Positions 1 to 9,898 of a DNA stretch of 64,000 bases are shown in pieces. The stretch's first letter is position 1; every line of letters starts with the position of its first letter. Source of the stretch: Microbulbifer sp. YPW1 (lineage in GTDB: Bacteria > Pseudomonadota > Gammaproteobacteria > Pseudomonadales > Cellvibrionaceae). The stretch lies in the NCBI RefSeq assembly GCF_013367775.1, contig NZ_CP055157.1, forward strand, positions 1,302,001 through 1,366,000. Direction: 5' to 3'. Position numbers and translations under genes: made by a program. The notes below the pieces were generated by a model. That model worked only from the letters and a program-made list of their open reading frames with translations, had not been told where the DNA came from and ran no database searches.

Positions 1-3000
1 GGCACCATCGTCACTGATGGTCAGTACCACCTCACTACCTTCCCGGGCGAGCGCCACAGAAATGCGTCCGCGCTCGGCCTTACCTGCCTCGCGGCGTTTT
101 TCCGGGGATTCGATACCGTGGTCCACCGCGTTGCGCAGCATATGCTCCAGCGGCGCCACCATACGCTCGAGCATGGAGCGGTCCAGCTCACCCTCGACGT
201 TGGAGAACACCAGATCAACCTGCTTGCCCAGTTCCGCACTGACCTGACGCACAATGCGGCGCAGGCGCGGTACCAGCCGCGAGAAAGGCACCATGCGACT
301 GCGCATCAGGCCTTCCTGCAGTTCGGTATTTACCCGCGACTGCTGCAACAACAGGGTTTCAGTGTCCCGGGCCTTGTGCCCCAGGGTCTGCTTCAGATCC
401 AGCAAGTCCGAGGTAGATTCCAGCAGGGAGCGGGAAAGCTGCTGAATGGACGAGTAGCGGTCCATTTCCAGCGGATCGAAATCCACGTCCTGCTCTGCCA
501 GCTGTTCCTGGCGGAACTGGATCTGTGCTTCGGTTTCCTTGTCCAGTCGACGCAACTGTTCGTTGAGACGGGACAGGGTCGAGTCCATCTCGTCCAGCGC
601 AAGACCGAACTCGCCCACCTGCTCTTCGAGCCGTCCCCGCGAGATGGAGGTTTCACCGGCGAGGTTAACCAGCTCTTCCAGCAGCTCGGATGCGACCCGC
701 ACCATTTCCTGGGGCTGGTTGCGCGGCTGCCCGCCATCGCGCTCGCCGACTTTCTGCGACTTGCGTACAAATGGCAGTACATTGCTGGCAGCTGCCGGCG
801 GCTGCGCGGGCGCGCTTTTTTCGATAACTTCAACGGCAGGCGCAGGCGGCTGCGGATCGCTCGCCGACTCATCGTCCTGCTCTGGCAGCGCGGCCTCCTC
901 GGCCTGCGCTTCCGGCATTTCTTCGACAACCGGCAGCGGCTGCTCGGAGTCCATGCCGTAATCGACCGGACTCGCGTTTTCCGAGACCTGCTCATCGGCC
1001 CAGCGGGTTTCCAGCAGGGCACAGAAGGGTTGCAGCTCTTCACCGGCCATCCAGGCGCGCGCGGTTTCCACACCAGCAGCCAGGCGGTCGTAGATACCGT
1101 GGGCATCGGCAAAGAACTCTGCGGAGGGCGAACTGCCGCTCTGCATGTTTTCGATAACGGTTTCAAATCGGTGCGCCACTTCACCGAGACCCATCAGCGC
1201 GGCCATGCGCGCACCGCCCTTGAAGGTGTGCAGCACGCGCTTCAGTGCTTCCGGGTACTGGGCGTCTTCCGGCGCCTGCTCCCAGTTCTGGATCAGCTCC
1301 TCGAGCTCGTCGACCAGGTCACTGGCCTCTTCGAGGAACACTTCGACCACATCCGGATCGATATCCGCCAGCAGTGCGCGCTGGGCATCACTAACGCCAG
1401 CGGCAGAATCATCCGCTGACGACTGCGCCGCTACCTCGACAGACTCCGCGGCGGGCTCGACCCGTGCGGGGGCAGTCTCAGGCTCTTCGACAAATTCGAG
1501 ATCTTGCAACAGCTCTGGTTCGTCCGCTGTGGCCTCTGCGGCCACCTCAGGGGAATCGACAACCGGTGCGGTGTCCTCGAACTCCTCGACCGGAGTTTCC
1601 GCGGATGACATCTCGCTCTCGAGCCATTCGACCGTCAGCTCCGGCTCGTCGTGCTCCGGAGCCACCTCGATCAGGCCGTCCACCGGCTCCTGTTCGAAGA
1701 TGGTTTCTGCATCCGATGCCGGTTCGAATTCTGCGGGTTCGGCATTCCAAGCATCTTCTACTCGCGGAGCCTCTGCAGCGATTTCTTCTGCGACAAGGTC
1801 ATCGAAACTGAATGCTTCCTCGTCACTATCACTCGGCGCTTCGGCAGCTGAGCTTTCCTCGCCCGCGGCGGGCTCGTCTTCTACAAAACCAAATTCGCTA
1901 GTGTCGATGCCGTATTCGGACAGATCGATATCTTCATCGTCGACACCATCGTCGCCCTGAGCGAGGTAGCGCAGGGCTTCGCCGACCGCTTCACTGACCG
2001 GCGGCAGATCGGTAGAAGCGGCAACCGCGTCTACCAGATCCAGCAGTTCATTGTGCCCCTGCTCCAGCGTCGCCCACAGAGCGGGCTCCTCCTCCAGATG
2101 TCCGTCGATAACCTGGCGGTAAACCGCCAGCAGCAACTGCGACAACTCCTGCAGAGCCGGCAACTGGGCCTGCCCCGCAGCCTGCTGGAGCACGTCCAGC
2201 TCTTCCGCGACCGGCAGCAGGATAGATTTTTCGCCCGGATGCTGACGCCAATGATTCAGCATCTGGTCTGCATCCAGCAGCACCTTCATGCCATCGGCCA
2301 TGATCACGGCCAGCAGTTGCGGATCCACCGCCTTTGGCTCGTTGGCCTCGCGCTCGCGGATCAAATGGCCTACTGCGCGTTCCTGCAGCTCAGCGACACG
2401 CGCAAGGAACTGTTCGCTGCGCTCCACATGTAGAGGCTCGCCGCGATAAATCTGGTTGAGTACGCCCTGCACATAGCTGCGCGCATCGCCGAACAGCTCG
2501 AAAATATCGCTGTCGATCGCTACCTGATAGGTGCGCAGCTCCTTGGCAAAACGCTCTAGCGGCGCCATCAGCTCCGCCACCTGGGTAACGTCCGCCATGT
2601 GCGCGGACCCCTTTAACGTGTGCAAAGCGCGGTGCAGGGGATCGGAGGGCACGCCGTATACCGGAGCGGCGCGTTCCATTTCGTTGAGGAATTCCGTCAC
2701 CGTGGCGAGATGGGTTTCCGCCTCCTGGGCAAAAATTTCCCACAGCTGCGAATGCTCGTCGACATCACTGTCGATATCGCTTTCGGTCTCACTGACCGGG
2801 CTTGCGGCCCCGGCGTCATTGGCGCTGCTTTGCAGTAGTGCCTCGGGCACCTCGCCGTGGGACAGCTGTTTGGCCCAGCCTTCCAGTTCCGCAGTGCGCG
2901 CGGGATCCGGATCACCGGTACGGGTGCGGAATCCATCCACCATGGACGGCAGCTTGGCCACTACCTGCTCGATCAACATGACATGCGCCCGCGCCGGAGA

Positions 3001-5397
3001 CACGGTTTCGTCGAGCACCCGGTTCAGCATGTTTTCCACCGCCCAGGCCAGCTCACCCACCTCGTGGGCTTCCACCATGCGGCCGGAGCCTTTAAGGGTG
3101 TGGAAGCCGCGGCGGAATTCCACCAGTGCGTCGCGGTTGCCGAAATTTTCCGCCCACAGCGGGAAATACTGACCGATGGTTTCCAGCACCTCACCGGCTT
3201 CCTCGAGGAAGATCTCCACGATTTCGTCGTCGATGATGCTGGTATCGTCGTCTTCGTCCAGAGTCGAAGCCTGTTCCGCAGAATCGGCTGGCGACACTTC
3301 GGAGGTCTCGGCGACCTGGGCTTCGATATCAGCCACCGGCGCTTCGCTTTCCGCAGCATCGCCGGCAAACCAGCTCTCTTCGATCAGCGAGGGCTCTTCG
3401 TCCGGAGTTTTGGTCGCGGGCTGTTCCGCAGTAGCTTCCACAGGCTCATCGATCACGCCCATGGACAGACCCGCCAGCGGATCGTCGCTCACCGCAGGCT
3501 CTTCCGCTTCAGAGGTGCTATCCGCGGACTCCGGTGCCGGGTTGAATTCAAAACTATCCAGCGCATCCTGCTCGGCCTGAACCTCGACGCCTGCAACCTC
3601 GGCATCGTCACTATCGGCCACAGACTGTTCTGCTGCTTCCGCAGCGACCGGCGTTTCTTTAGCGGCCTGCTGCTGGACCTGTTCCGCTTCTGCGGCATCA
3701 CGCTTGTCATCGACCACCGAGTAACCGAGGGTCGCAACACTGTCTTCCGCCAGGGCCAGCAGCATGTCAGCATCTTCGATACCGTCGGCGCGACGTTCGA
3801 GATAGTACTCGACGCTGGTGACGGCATCCGCAAGGGTATCCAGCAGCTTCCAGTCGGGCTGGTCACCGGCGCTGATCAGGCGCTCTTCGATATAGCTTTT
3901 ACAGGCACCGACAATTTCTGCCGCGCGCCGGTAGCCCACCATATCCAGGCCACCGCAGACTTCCTGCAGGCGCCCGGGAACATGGGACAAATGTCCAGCA
4001 TCCCAGTGGCTGGCAATGTATTCGACAACCGCCTCTTTGACGGTCTCCAGACCGATACGCGCTTCGCGCAGCACCTGATCGGTGGCCTCTCCCATCAGCG
4101 GCGAATCGCTATCGATTTTTCTGTCGCGCTCGGCAGCGGCAGCGAGTCCGGAATCCAGCTGCACCAGTTCCGAGGCGGCCTGCATCAACAGGTCGTCCGG
4201 TGACGCGACACGGGACGCATCCCGCAGGTATTCGTAAATGCTACGCGCGCGGGTGCGCTGGTTTTCCAGCCCCAGTACGCCGAGGGTGTCGGCAATACGC
4301 TTGGCCACCATGGCAGTGTCCGCAAGTGGCGGGCGCTCGCTGTTGGCGACACTCGGGTCGAGGGCCTCGCGCACTCCAGCCAGCTCCTCGCGCAGCGCCG
4401 CCACCGCCGTACCCATGGCTTCAGGGCCCATGGCGAGCGCGTCTTCGGTGTCCGGGCGCGGTGTGCCGGGAACCGCTTTGTCGAGAGCAAACTTCTTGTA
4501 CAGCGCCTCGGTGCGCGGCCCGTTGGGACCACACAGGTAAACGTAGAACAGCAGGTTGCGGGTCAGGTCGCGGTCCGGACGCAGGTCCAGCACCTTCGCC
4601 CCGTGCCCGGAGAGCAGACGGAATTCCACATCGATACGGCGCAGCAGCTGGCGCAATGCCGGCAGTACGTTGACACGATGATCGGCGATGCCTTCCAGCA
4701 ATCCCTGCAGGACTACCCACAGGTGCTGACGCTGGCTGCCGCTGTACAGCAGCGCCATTTTTTCGCTGACCTTGTTCAGGTAGGCGAGGCTCTCGCCGCT
4801 GTTCACATCGCGAATCAGGGAAGCCGCAGCCACGTGGTACATCTTGCGCAGCTTGGCGACCAGTTCCTGCAACTTGTCGGGATTGGCGAGCAGCGGCTGG
4901 CGATTTCCCTGGGCTTCGTCCAGCGGGCTCAGGTCGGGTGCGAACAGTGCACCCTCGGTGATCAGGCGCTCGCGACGCACCGCGCGCAGGTCGTTCAATA
5001 ACGGCAACAGAAGCACCGCATTATCGCGGCGCTGGAACGCAATTTTTTCCAAGTAGAGCGGCAGCTCAAGCAGCGCACGCATGAGGAATTCGCGGGTTTC
5101 GTCGCTGTTTTCGACTTCACCGCTGGCCAGGGCGTGTACCAGCTGCTCCATCTCTTCGGCGAGCATGGCGGCGCCGGTGAGCTCCGCCATGTGCAGACTG
5201 CCATGTACCTGGTGAATCAGGTCGAGGCAGTTTTTCAACAGGCCGGAGGCGTCGCTGGAGTCGCTGTCTGCGGAGGGGCTGGACGAGGAGGAATCGGAGG
5301 CAAATGTTTCCAGTTGCTGGCGCGCCTGGGCCAGCGTCTCGTTGATTTCGCCTATCAGCCAATCCAAGGCCACAAAATTGGGATTGTCGCGATTCAC
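1..5397 (-). CDS. chpA: ChpA-type hybrid CheA histidine kinase with several Hpt domains (partial, runs off the left edge)
   Basis: Cytoplasmic kinase of the Chp/Pil chemosensory system that controls type IV pili and twitching. About 1799 codons lie in the window with no stop. Hpt phosphorylation motifs are seen at H766 (HTLKGSGRM), H926 (HTLKGSAHM) and H1390 (HTFKGGARM). An N-terminal copy at H62 reads HQVHGS, with the usual lysine replaced by histidine. Long acidic Ala/Glu/Pro linkers separate the domains. The CheA catalytic core begins near residue 1600, and the ATP-binding N-box NAVDHGIESPEKR sits close to the edge. The remaining catalytic, CheW-like and receiver domains expected from the family would be outside. 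I chose the GTG at 5397, preceded by GAGGAC; an in-frame TTG lies seven codons upstream. It is the last visible gene of pilG-H-I-J-chpA; no pilK-type methyltransferase gene separates it from pilJ. Confidence 0.93.
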   Translation of the reverse strand, partial: MNRDNPNFVALDWLIGEINETLAQARQQLETFASDSSSSSPSADSDSSDASGLLKNCLDLIHQVHGSLHMAELTGAAMLAEEMEQLVHALASGEVENSDETREFLMRALLELPLYLEKIAFQRRDNAVLLLPLLNDLRAVRRERLITEGALFAPDLSPLDEAQGNRQPLLANPDKLQELVAKLRKMYHVAAASLIRDVNSGESLAYLNKVSEKMALLYSGSQRQHLWVVLQGLLEGIADHRVNVLPALRQLLRRIDVEFRLLSGHGAKVLDLRPDRDLTRNLLFYVYLCGPNGPRTEALYKKFALDKAVPGTPRPDTEDALAMGPEAMGTAVAALREELAGVREALDPSVANSERPPLADTAMVAKRIADTLGVLGLENQRTRARSIYEYLRDASRVASPDDLLMQAASELVQLDSGLAAAAERDRKIDSDSPLMGEATDQVLREARIGLETVKEAVVEYIASHWDAGHLSHVPGRLQEVCGGLDMVGYRRAAEIVGACKSYIEERLISAGDQPDWKLLDTLADAVTSVEYYLERRADGIEDADMLLALAEDSVATLGYSVVDDKRDAAEAEQVQQQAAKETPVAAEAAEQSVADSDDAEVAGVEVQAEQDALDSFEFNPAPESADSTSEAEEPAVSDDPLAGLSMGVIDEPVEATAEQPATKTPDEEPSLIEESWFAGDAAESEAPVADIEAQVAETSEVSPADSAEQASTLDEDDDTSIIDDEIVEIFLEEAGEVLETIGQYFPLWAENFGNRDALVEFRRGFHTLKGSGRMVEAHEVGELAWAVENMLNRVLDETVSPARAHVMLIEQVVAKLPSMVDGFRTRTGDPDPARTAELEGWAKQLSHGEVPEALLQSSANDAGAASPVSETESDIDSDVDEHSQLWEIFAQEAETHLATVTEFLNEMERAAPVYGVPSDPLHRALHTLKGSAHMADVTQVAELMAPLERFAKELRTYQVAIDSDIFELFGDARSYVQGVLNQIYRGEPLHVERSEQFLARVAELQERAVGHLIREREANEPKAVDPQLLAVIMADGMKVLLDADQMLNHWRQHPGEKSILLPVAEELDVLQQAAGQAQLPALQELSQLLLAVYRQVIDGHLEEEPALWATLEQGHNELLDLVDAVAASTDLPPVSEAVGEALRYLAQGDDGVDDEDIDLSEYGIDTSEFGFVEDEPAAGEESSAAEAPSDSDEEAFSFDDLVAEEIAAEAPRVEDAWNAEPAEFEPASDAETIFEQEPVDGLIEVAPEHDEPELTVEWLESEMSSAETPVEEFEDTAPVVDSPEVAAEATADEPELLQDLEFVEEPETAPARVEPAAESVEVAAQSSADDSAAGVSDAQRALLADIDPDVVEVFLEEASDLVDELEELIQNWEQAPEDAQYPEALKRVLHTFKGGARMAALMGLGEVAHRFETVIENMQSGSSPSAEFFADAHGIYDRLAAGVETARAWMAGEELQPFCALLETRWADEQVSENASPVDYGMDSEQPLPVVEEMPEAQAEEAALPEQDDESASDPQPPAPAVEVIEKSAPAQPPAAASNVLPFVRKSQKVGERDGGQPRNQPQEMVRVASELLEELVNLAGETSISRGRLEEQVGEFGLALDEMDSTLSRLNEQLRRLDKETEAQIQFRQEQLAEQDVDFDPLEMDRYSSIQQLSRSLLESTSDLLDLKQTLGHKARDTETLLLQQSRVNTELQEGLMRSRMVPFSRLVPRLRRIVRQVSAELGKQVDLVFSNVEGELDRSMLERMVAPLEHMLRNAVDHGIESPEKRREAGKAERGRISVALAREGSEVVLTISDDGA

Positions 5398-5477
5398 GCC
5401 AAGTCCTCGGTAATTCAAGTTGCTCGCTGACAGGCGGCGGTTAACGACTGGCGCCACCCATCTGCTGCTTTACACCT

Positions 5478-5496
5478 CCGGGGCCGCGAGCCCCGG
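5478..5496 (-). other. GC-rich hairpin between pilJ and chpA
   Basis: CCGGGGC and GCCCCGG form a 7-bp stem with a 5-nt loop in the 136-bp gap between pilJ and chpA. No U-run follows, so it is not a standard intrinsic terminator. It could be an mRNA stability or attenuation element. Confidence 0.35.
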
Positions 5497-5533
5497 CAGT
5501 GTCCGCATTGTCGTTATCGGTATATGCGGTGGT

Positions 5534-7714
5534 TCAGGCCATGGCCCGCTCTGTATCGGAGCGCTCAGAAGAGAGACCCGCGAGACCGTCTTCTTCAGCG
5601 GCCACGCCTTCGGCGGTATCTTCTTCCAGCATCGGGAACTCTTCGGAGAGTTCGGCCAGATCGCCATCGTACAGATCGCTTTCGCCTTCCACTTCGTCTT
5701 CGTTGGGCAGCTTGAAGCCGGCAACGGAGTCGCGCAGTGCGGATGCGGTCTGGGCCAGGTTACCAATCGACTGTGCGGTAGCCTGGGTACCGGCAGAAGT
5801 CTGCGAGGTAATTTCCTGAATCACGTTCATCGTGTTGGAGATGTGACCCGCGGACGAGGCCTGCTGGCGTGCCGCGTTGGAGATGTTCTGAATCAAGGAT
5901 GCGAGGTTGGTAGATACCGTTTCGATCTCTTCCAGGGCAACACCTGCGTCCTGTGCCAGACGGGCACCGCGCACCACCTCGGTGGTGGTGGATTCCATCG
6001 ACACAACCGCTTCGTTGGTGTCGGACTGAATCGCTTTTACCAGGCCTTCAATCTGCTTGGTTGCCGCAGCGGAACGTTCCGCGAGTCGCTGTACCTCGTC
6101 CGCAACCACCGCGAAGCCTCGACCTGCGTCACCGGCCATAGAGGCCTGGATCGCAGCGTTAAGTGCAAGAATGTTGGTCTGGTCGGCAATGTCGTTAATC
6201 AGGCTTACGATGTCACCAATCTCCTGGGAAGATTCACCCAGTCGCTTGATTCGCTTGGAGGTGTCCTGAATCTGCTCGCGGATCGTGTCCATGCCCTTGA
6301 TGGTGTTCTGTACCACCTTGGCACCATTACTTGCGATCTGTACCGAGCGTTCCGCTACCTGGGCAGATTCCGCGGCGTTCGCAGATACCTGGTCAATGGT
6401 AACGGCCATCTCGTTCACCGCCGCGGATGCCCCGGCAATTTCCTGGGCCTGGTGCTCAGAGGCCTCGGCCAGGTGCAGAGCGGTCTGCTGGGTTTCCTGG
6501 GACAGGGAAGACACTTCCTGCGCCGCGCCGTTGATTCGCGATACCAGCACACGCAGCTGGTCGATGGTGTAGTTAATGGAGTCCGCAATCGCACCGGTGA
6601 AGGCCTCGGTTACCGTGGCAGAGGTGGTCAAGTCACCGTCTGCAAGGTCGGCCAGCTCGTCCAGCAGCTGCATAATCGCCTGCTGGTTACGCTCGTTGGT
6701 TTCGGTCTCTTCTTTCAGGGTACGGCGGGTACCGGAGAATGCGGTGATCATCATGCCGAAGATCAACAGTACAAACACACCGGCGATGATGGCGATGGTC
6801 TGGTTGTTCGGCTGACGCTCGCCAGATAGGCTCACGATACGGTCGTTCAGGGTAGACAGCGCTTCCAGCAGTTGCGGAGAGGAGGCCGCAATACCATCCG
6901 CCGCCTGGCGGGTGGCGAACAGTGCCGGAGTGGCTTCGAAGATTTCCCGCACGGAAGAACTTACGAACTCGAACAGCTCGGTAATTTCTTCCAGGGACTC
7001 GCGGGCCTCGGTGTCGGTTACGCGGGAAATACCCATAACCACGTCGCCGCTCTTCATGCCTTCAACCACTTTACCGAACAGGCTCGCGTCGGTATTGAAC
7101 TGGTCAGCGGCAGATTCCGCGTCGTCACCACCCTGCAGCATCTTGTCGATGTTCCGGCCGATACGCTCGGCGCGCCATACCTGCAACTGGGCCTGCTCTA
7201 CCTGGTTGGCCGGGGCGTTGTTGGCCAGCAGGATTTCCACGATGTTGTTGTGCTCTGCCTGCAGTTCCGGCAGCGAGTCGTTCAGGGTGCTCGCCACGTC
7301 GTTCAGGAAGATGATCGAATCCTTGTTGCCGATAATGGTGTCGGCCTGCTCGCGCAGCTGGCGCCATACCTGACCGTAGGAGGCGAGCTCCTGGTCCAGC
7401 GCCTGCTTGCTGGCGGTATCCATGCCCTGCAGCTCGTTCCAGGTGGCAGCCATCTGATTGACGGTCTGCTCCAGGTCCGCGAACGCCTGCTCGTCACCCG
7501 CAGTCGCCGCCGGTGCGTAGGACACCAGCTGGTAAGACAGGGCGCGAAGTTCGGCCACGTCTTCCAGGTATTCCTGGTCCTGGTCGGCACGGGTCTGCAC
7601 CAAGTAGATGCTGACGATCAGCCCCGCCAGTGTGGCGAGTACCAGCAAACCCATAAACAGCGCCGCAGGGTTACTGCGCAACGCGGAAAATGAACTCTGG
7701 GAGCCTGTTTTCAT
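5534..7714 (-). CDS. pilJ: PilJ, methyl-accepting chemotaxis protein of the type IV pilus Chp system
   Basis: Inner-membrane chemoreceptor that feeds ChpA. 726 aa. The first membrane segment is about residues 18-40 ([20 protein letters not shown]), then a large periplasmic helical sensor, and a second membrane segment about 305-328 ([17 protein letters not shown]). The cytoplasmic coiled coil ends in the conserved MCP hairpin ([22 protein letters not shown]... [18 protein letters not shown]). The ATG follows GGAGTAAATT. The length is slightly greater than Pseudomonas PilJ (about 680 aa), with an acidic tail. It lies between pilI and chpA. A terminator-like hairpin at the end of pilI suggests pilJ-chpA may also have their own promoter in 7715-7950. 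Confidence 0.95.
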   Translation of the reverse strand: MKTGSQSSFSALRSNPAALFMGLLVLATLAGLIVSIYLVQTRADQDQEYLEDVAELRALSYQLVSYAPAATAGDEQAFADLEQTVNQMAATWNELQGMDTASKQALDQELASYGQVWRQLREQADTIIGNKDSIIFLNDVASTLNDSLPELQAEHNNIVEILLANNAPANQVEQAQLQVWRAERIGRNIDKMLQGGDDAESAADQFNTDASLFGKVVEGMKSGDVVMGISRVTDTEARESLEEITELFEFVSSSVREIFEATPALFATRQAADGIAASSPQLLEALSTLNDRIVSLSGERQPNNQTIAIIAGVFVLLIFGMMITAFSGTRRTLKEETETNERNQQAIMQLLDELADLADGDLTTSATVTEAFTGAIADSINYTIDQLRVLVSRINGAAQEVSSLSQETQQTALHLAEASEHQAQEIAGASAAVNEMAVTIDQVSANAAESAQVAERSVQIASNGAKVVQNTIKGMDTIREQIQDTSKRIKRLGESSQEIGDIVSLINDIADQTNILALNAAIQASMAGDAGRGFAVVADEVQRLAERSAAATKQIEGLVKAIQSDTNEAVVSMESTTTEVVRGARLAQDAGVALEEIETVSTNLASLIQNISNAARQQASSAGHISNTMNVIQEITSQTSAGTQATAQSIGNLAQTASALRDSVAGFKLPNEDEVEGESDLYDGDLAELSEEFPMLEEDTAEGVAAEEDGLAGLSSERSDTERAMA

Positions 7715-7951
7715 AATTTACTCCTGGCGGACCTGTGATCCAGGCCAATTCTTGTTATCACCACTTTTGAAGCCGGGTGGCTCCACATCCCCTTTTCGCT
7801 ACCCACCTGAGTGAGCACCCCCAAACCGACATACGCCAGTTACGGATTCTGCGGCAACGGGTAAAACCCGCTCCCTCAATAAGGTTTAACGCACGTAGCC
7901 GGATAAACCTCAGCCACCCCGAGAGGTGGCGCGCCCGAGCGAGCGGACGCA
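7715..7951. other. Intergenic region upstream of pilJ
   Basis: No gene is seen in this 240-bp gap. Because a terminator-like hairpin closes pilI, this gap is the natural place for a pilJ-chpA promoter, but I could not pick out a convincing -35/-10 pair. Confidence 0.4.
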
Positions 7952-7984
7952 CAAAACAGAAAACCGCGGCTCAATGGGCCGCGG
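7952..7984 (-). terminator. Rho-independent terminator overlapping the pilI stop codon
   Basis: On the minus strand CCGCGGC, a 7-nt loop and GCCGCGG are followed by TTTTCTGTTTTG. The loop contains the pilI TGA stop. It probably ends, fully or partly, transcripts of pilG-pilH-pilI. Confidence 0.7.
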
Positions 7985-8513
7985 CGTCTGCGAACTGAAA
8001 ATCATTAAGCAGGGCCTGCAGGTCGAATACCAACCAGCGCCCCTGTTGCAGCTGGAACTGGCCGCTCACCATCGGCGCATAGGGCTCCGCCAGATCGGAG
8101 GGTGGCAGCTTGCCGTACTCGAGCGCCAAATGCTGCATCCCGTGCAGTTCATCGACGATCAGTCCCACATAGATTTTCTCATGCTCCAGCACCAGCACCC
8201 GACGGCGCTGGCGAGAACTGGTCAGGTGGCCGCCAAAGAAGGCAGCCAGGTCAAACAGCGGCAGCAGGCGTCCACGCACATTGGCCACGCCGCGCACCCA
8301 GGGCTGAACCCCGGGAACGAAGGTGTACTGGGGCACCTCCAGCAGTTCCACCACGTCTTCCATGGCGGACACAAACCGCTGTCCCAGCAGAGAAAATCCG
8401 ATGCCCGTCCAGTAGGGTTTTACTTCCTGGCGGGCAGGCAGCCCCTGCGCCTGCGCCTTTGCGCGATTGGCGATATCAACCAGCGCGAGATAAGGGGTAA
8501 GAGTTGGTTGCAC
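7971..8513 (-). CDS. pilI: PilI, CheW-like coupling protein
   Basis: 180-aa CheW-domain adaptor that couples the PilJ receptor to the ChpA kinase in the cytoplasm. The CheW beta-barrel core is visible from about residue 35 on (VKPYWTGIGFSLLGQRFV... VPGVQPWVRGVANVRGRLLPLFDLAAFFGG... VLVLEHEKIYVGLIVDELHGMQHL). It lies 18 bp after pilH and is the third gene of the operon. A terminator overlaps its stop codon. Confidence 0.93.
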   Translation of the reverse strand: MQPTLTPYLALVDIANRAKAQAQGLPARQEVKPYWTGIGFSLLGQRFVSAMEDVVELLEVPQYTFVPGVQPWVRGVANVRGRLLPLFDLAAFFGGHLTSSRQRRRVLVLEHEKIYVGLIVDELHGMQHLALEYGKLPPSDLAEPYAPMVSGQFQLQQGRWLVFDLQALLNDFQFADAAAH

Positions 8514-8531
8514 GGAGACTCAACGCTGGCC

Positions 8532-8894
8532 TCAGGCCAACACCTCCTCGATCGTGCCCAGCAGCTTGCCTTCGTCTACCGGCTTGGTCAGATAGGCACG
8601 AGCGCCCTGGCGCATACCCCACACGCGGTCGGTGTCCTGATCCTTGGTAGTCACGATGACAATGGGAATACCACTGGTCTGGTCGCCCTTGCTGAGCTGG
8701 CGGGTCGCCTGGAAACCGTTCAGGCCCGGCATGACGATATCCATCAGGATCACGTCGGGACGCTGTTCGCGGGCGACGTCAACACCGTTTTCACCATTGG
8801 TGGCTGTCAGTACCGCGTGACCATTCTTTTCCAGAATAGTGGTCAGCTTGTGAGTTTCGGTCGGCGAATCATCGACGATAAGCACCTTGGCCAT
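8532..8894 (-). CDS. pilH: PilH, single-domain CheY-like response regulator
   Basis: 120-aa receiver domain with no output domain. The acidic pair is D8/D9, the phospho-acceptor D52 (ILMDIVMPG), the conserved Thr83 (VTTKD) and Lys104 (YLTKPVDEGK). In Pseudomonas PilH is one of two ChpA targets, acting mainly with the PilT retraction motor or as a phosphate sink. It is the second gene, 228 bp after pilG and 18 bp before pilI. Confidence 0.94.
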   Translation of the reverse strand: MAKVLIVDDSPTETHKLTTILEKNGHAVLTATNGENGVDVAREQRPDVILMDIVMPGLNGFQATRQLSKGDQTSGIPIVIVTTKDQDTDRVWGMRQGARAYLTKPVDEGKLLGTIEEVLA

Positions 8895-9122
8895 TTTTCC
8901 CCCGAGATAGTGATTCCGCGCCGATCATTACTCTCCATCGGGCGGATTGTTGTTGGTACCGGCCGCCCAACAGAGGCTGGACCGCCACACGCTTTGTTAT
9001 TTATTGCTGACTTTCGTGAATCTCATGCATTTCCGAACGTATCGGACGACTGAAGAGCAGCAAGTCGCCATAGTCTACGCCATTTATGCCGAATATTTCA
9101 CGCTCTGAGAGTGAAGCGGTTC

Positions 9123-9518
9123 TCAGGCGGCGTGATGCGGCTTGGCGTGTGCGGAAATTGCGCCCAACAGTTCGCTCTTGCTGAACGGCTTGGTGAGGTA
9201 CTGATCGCAGCCCACAACGCGACCCTTGGCCTTGTCGAACAGGCCGTCCTTACTAGACAGCATCACCACCGGCGTGCTGCGGAATTCGCTGTTGTTCTTG
9301 ATCAGCGCACAGGTCTGATATCCATCCAGGCGGGGCATCATGATATCCACAAAGATGATATCCGGGCGCGAATCGGCGATTTTCGCCAGCGCATCGAAAC
9401 CATCGGTAGCAGTCACAACCGCACAACCCGCTTTTTGCAGCAGCGTTTCCGCGGTGCGACGAATGGTTTTACTGTCGTCAATCACCATCACGGTGAGACT
9501 TTCCCAGTTGAGTTCCAT
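9123..9518 (-). CDS. pilG: PilG, CheY-like response regulator
   Basis: 131-aa stand-alone receiver, first gene of the chemosensory operon. The acidic residues are D14/D15, the phospho-acceptor D58 (IIFVDIMMPRLDGYQ), Ser88 (MLSSKD) and Lys110 (YLTKPFSK). From the family, phospho-PilG promotes pilus extension and cAMP signalling. It is divergent from gshB, the same order as in Pseudomonas. Confidence 0.94.
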   Translation of the reverse strand: MELNWESLTVMVIDDSKTIRRTAETLLQKAGCAVVTATDGFDALAKIADSRPDIIFVDIMMPRLDGYQTCALIKNNSEFRSTPVVMLSSKDGLFDKAKGRVVGCDQYLTKPFSKSELLGAISAHAKPHHAA

Positions 9519-9898
9519 AGTGTTCCTGAATCCCCTTTACTTATTTTTCAGGCGCCGGTTGTGGAAACCGATGCGACGCCCTTCGTGCAACCTCATTACG
9601 GGGTCCGATCGTCGCAGTCATTGGCCGCCGGCCAGCGGGCGCAGATCAGGATGAAACTTTTATCACAGATACCAGAGTGAATCTAGCGACGGCGAACCCC
9701 GCGAGCGAGTCATGGTCAGTTTGTGAGCAATGCCGCATTTCTGTGCACGGCTCACAGGATTGTGCGGCTTGCACGGCGCGCCCACTACTCTTACCTTACC
9801 CGGATTGCGGATCGCGACCCCAGCCCGTGCCGAAAGTGCACATCGGCTGTCGCGGCCGGCACCCCGCCCAGATCACCTTCAGAAAGACGGATACCGGT
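9519..9898. promoter_or_regulatory. Divergent promoter region between pilG and gshB
   Basis: A 380-bp gap with no supportable gene. It must hold the promoters of the leftward pilG operon and the rightward gshB operon. An open frame continues upstream of the gshB ATG, but its sequence does not look like glutathione synthetase and is not counted. No clear operator palindrome was seen. Confidence 0.5.

Noticed and set aside
118..1419. Long plus-strand frame of 433 codons
   Set aside because: It is the complement of the chpA kinase region. The composition (His/Gln/Arg-rich) is that of an antisense shadow in GC-rich DNA, whereas the minus strand gives clear Hpt and CheA motifs.
2857..4203. Plus-strand frame of 448 codons
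   Set aside because: Antisense to the middle of chpA; no family features and unlikely amino-acid make-up.
5420..6829. Plus-strand frame of 469 codons
   Set aside because: Antisense to pilJ, whose MCP signalling motif is unmistakable on minus.
9060..9125. Terminator after pilG
   Set aside because: TTCAC...GTGAA forms only a short imperfect hairpin with no U-run.
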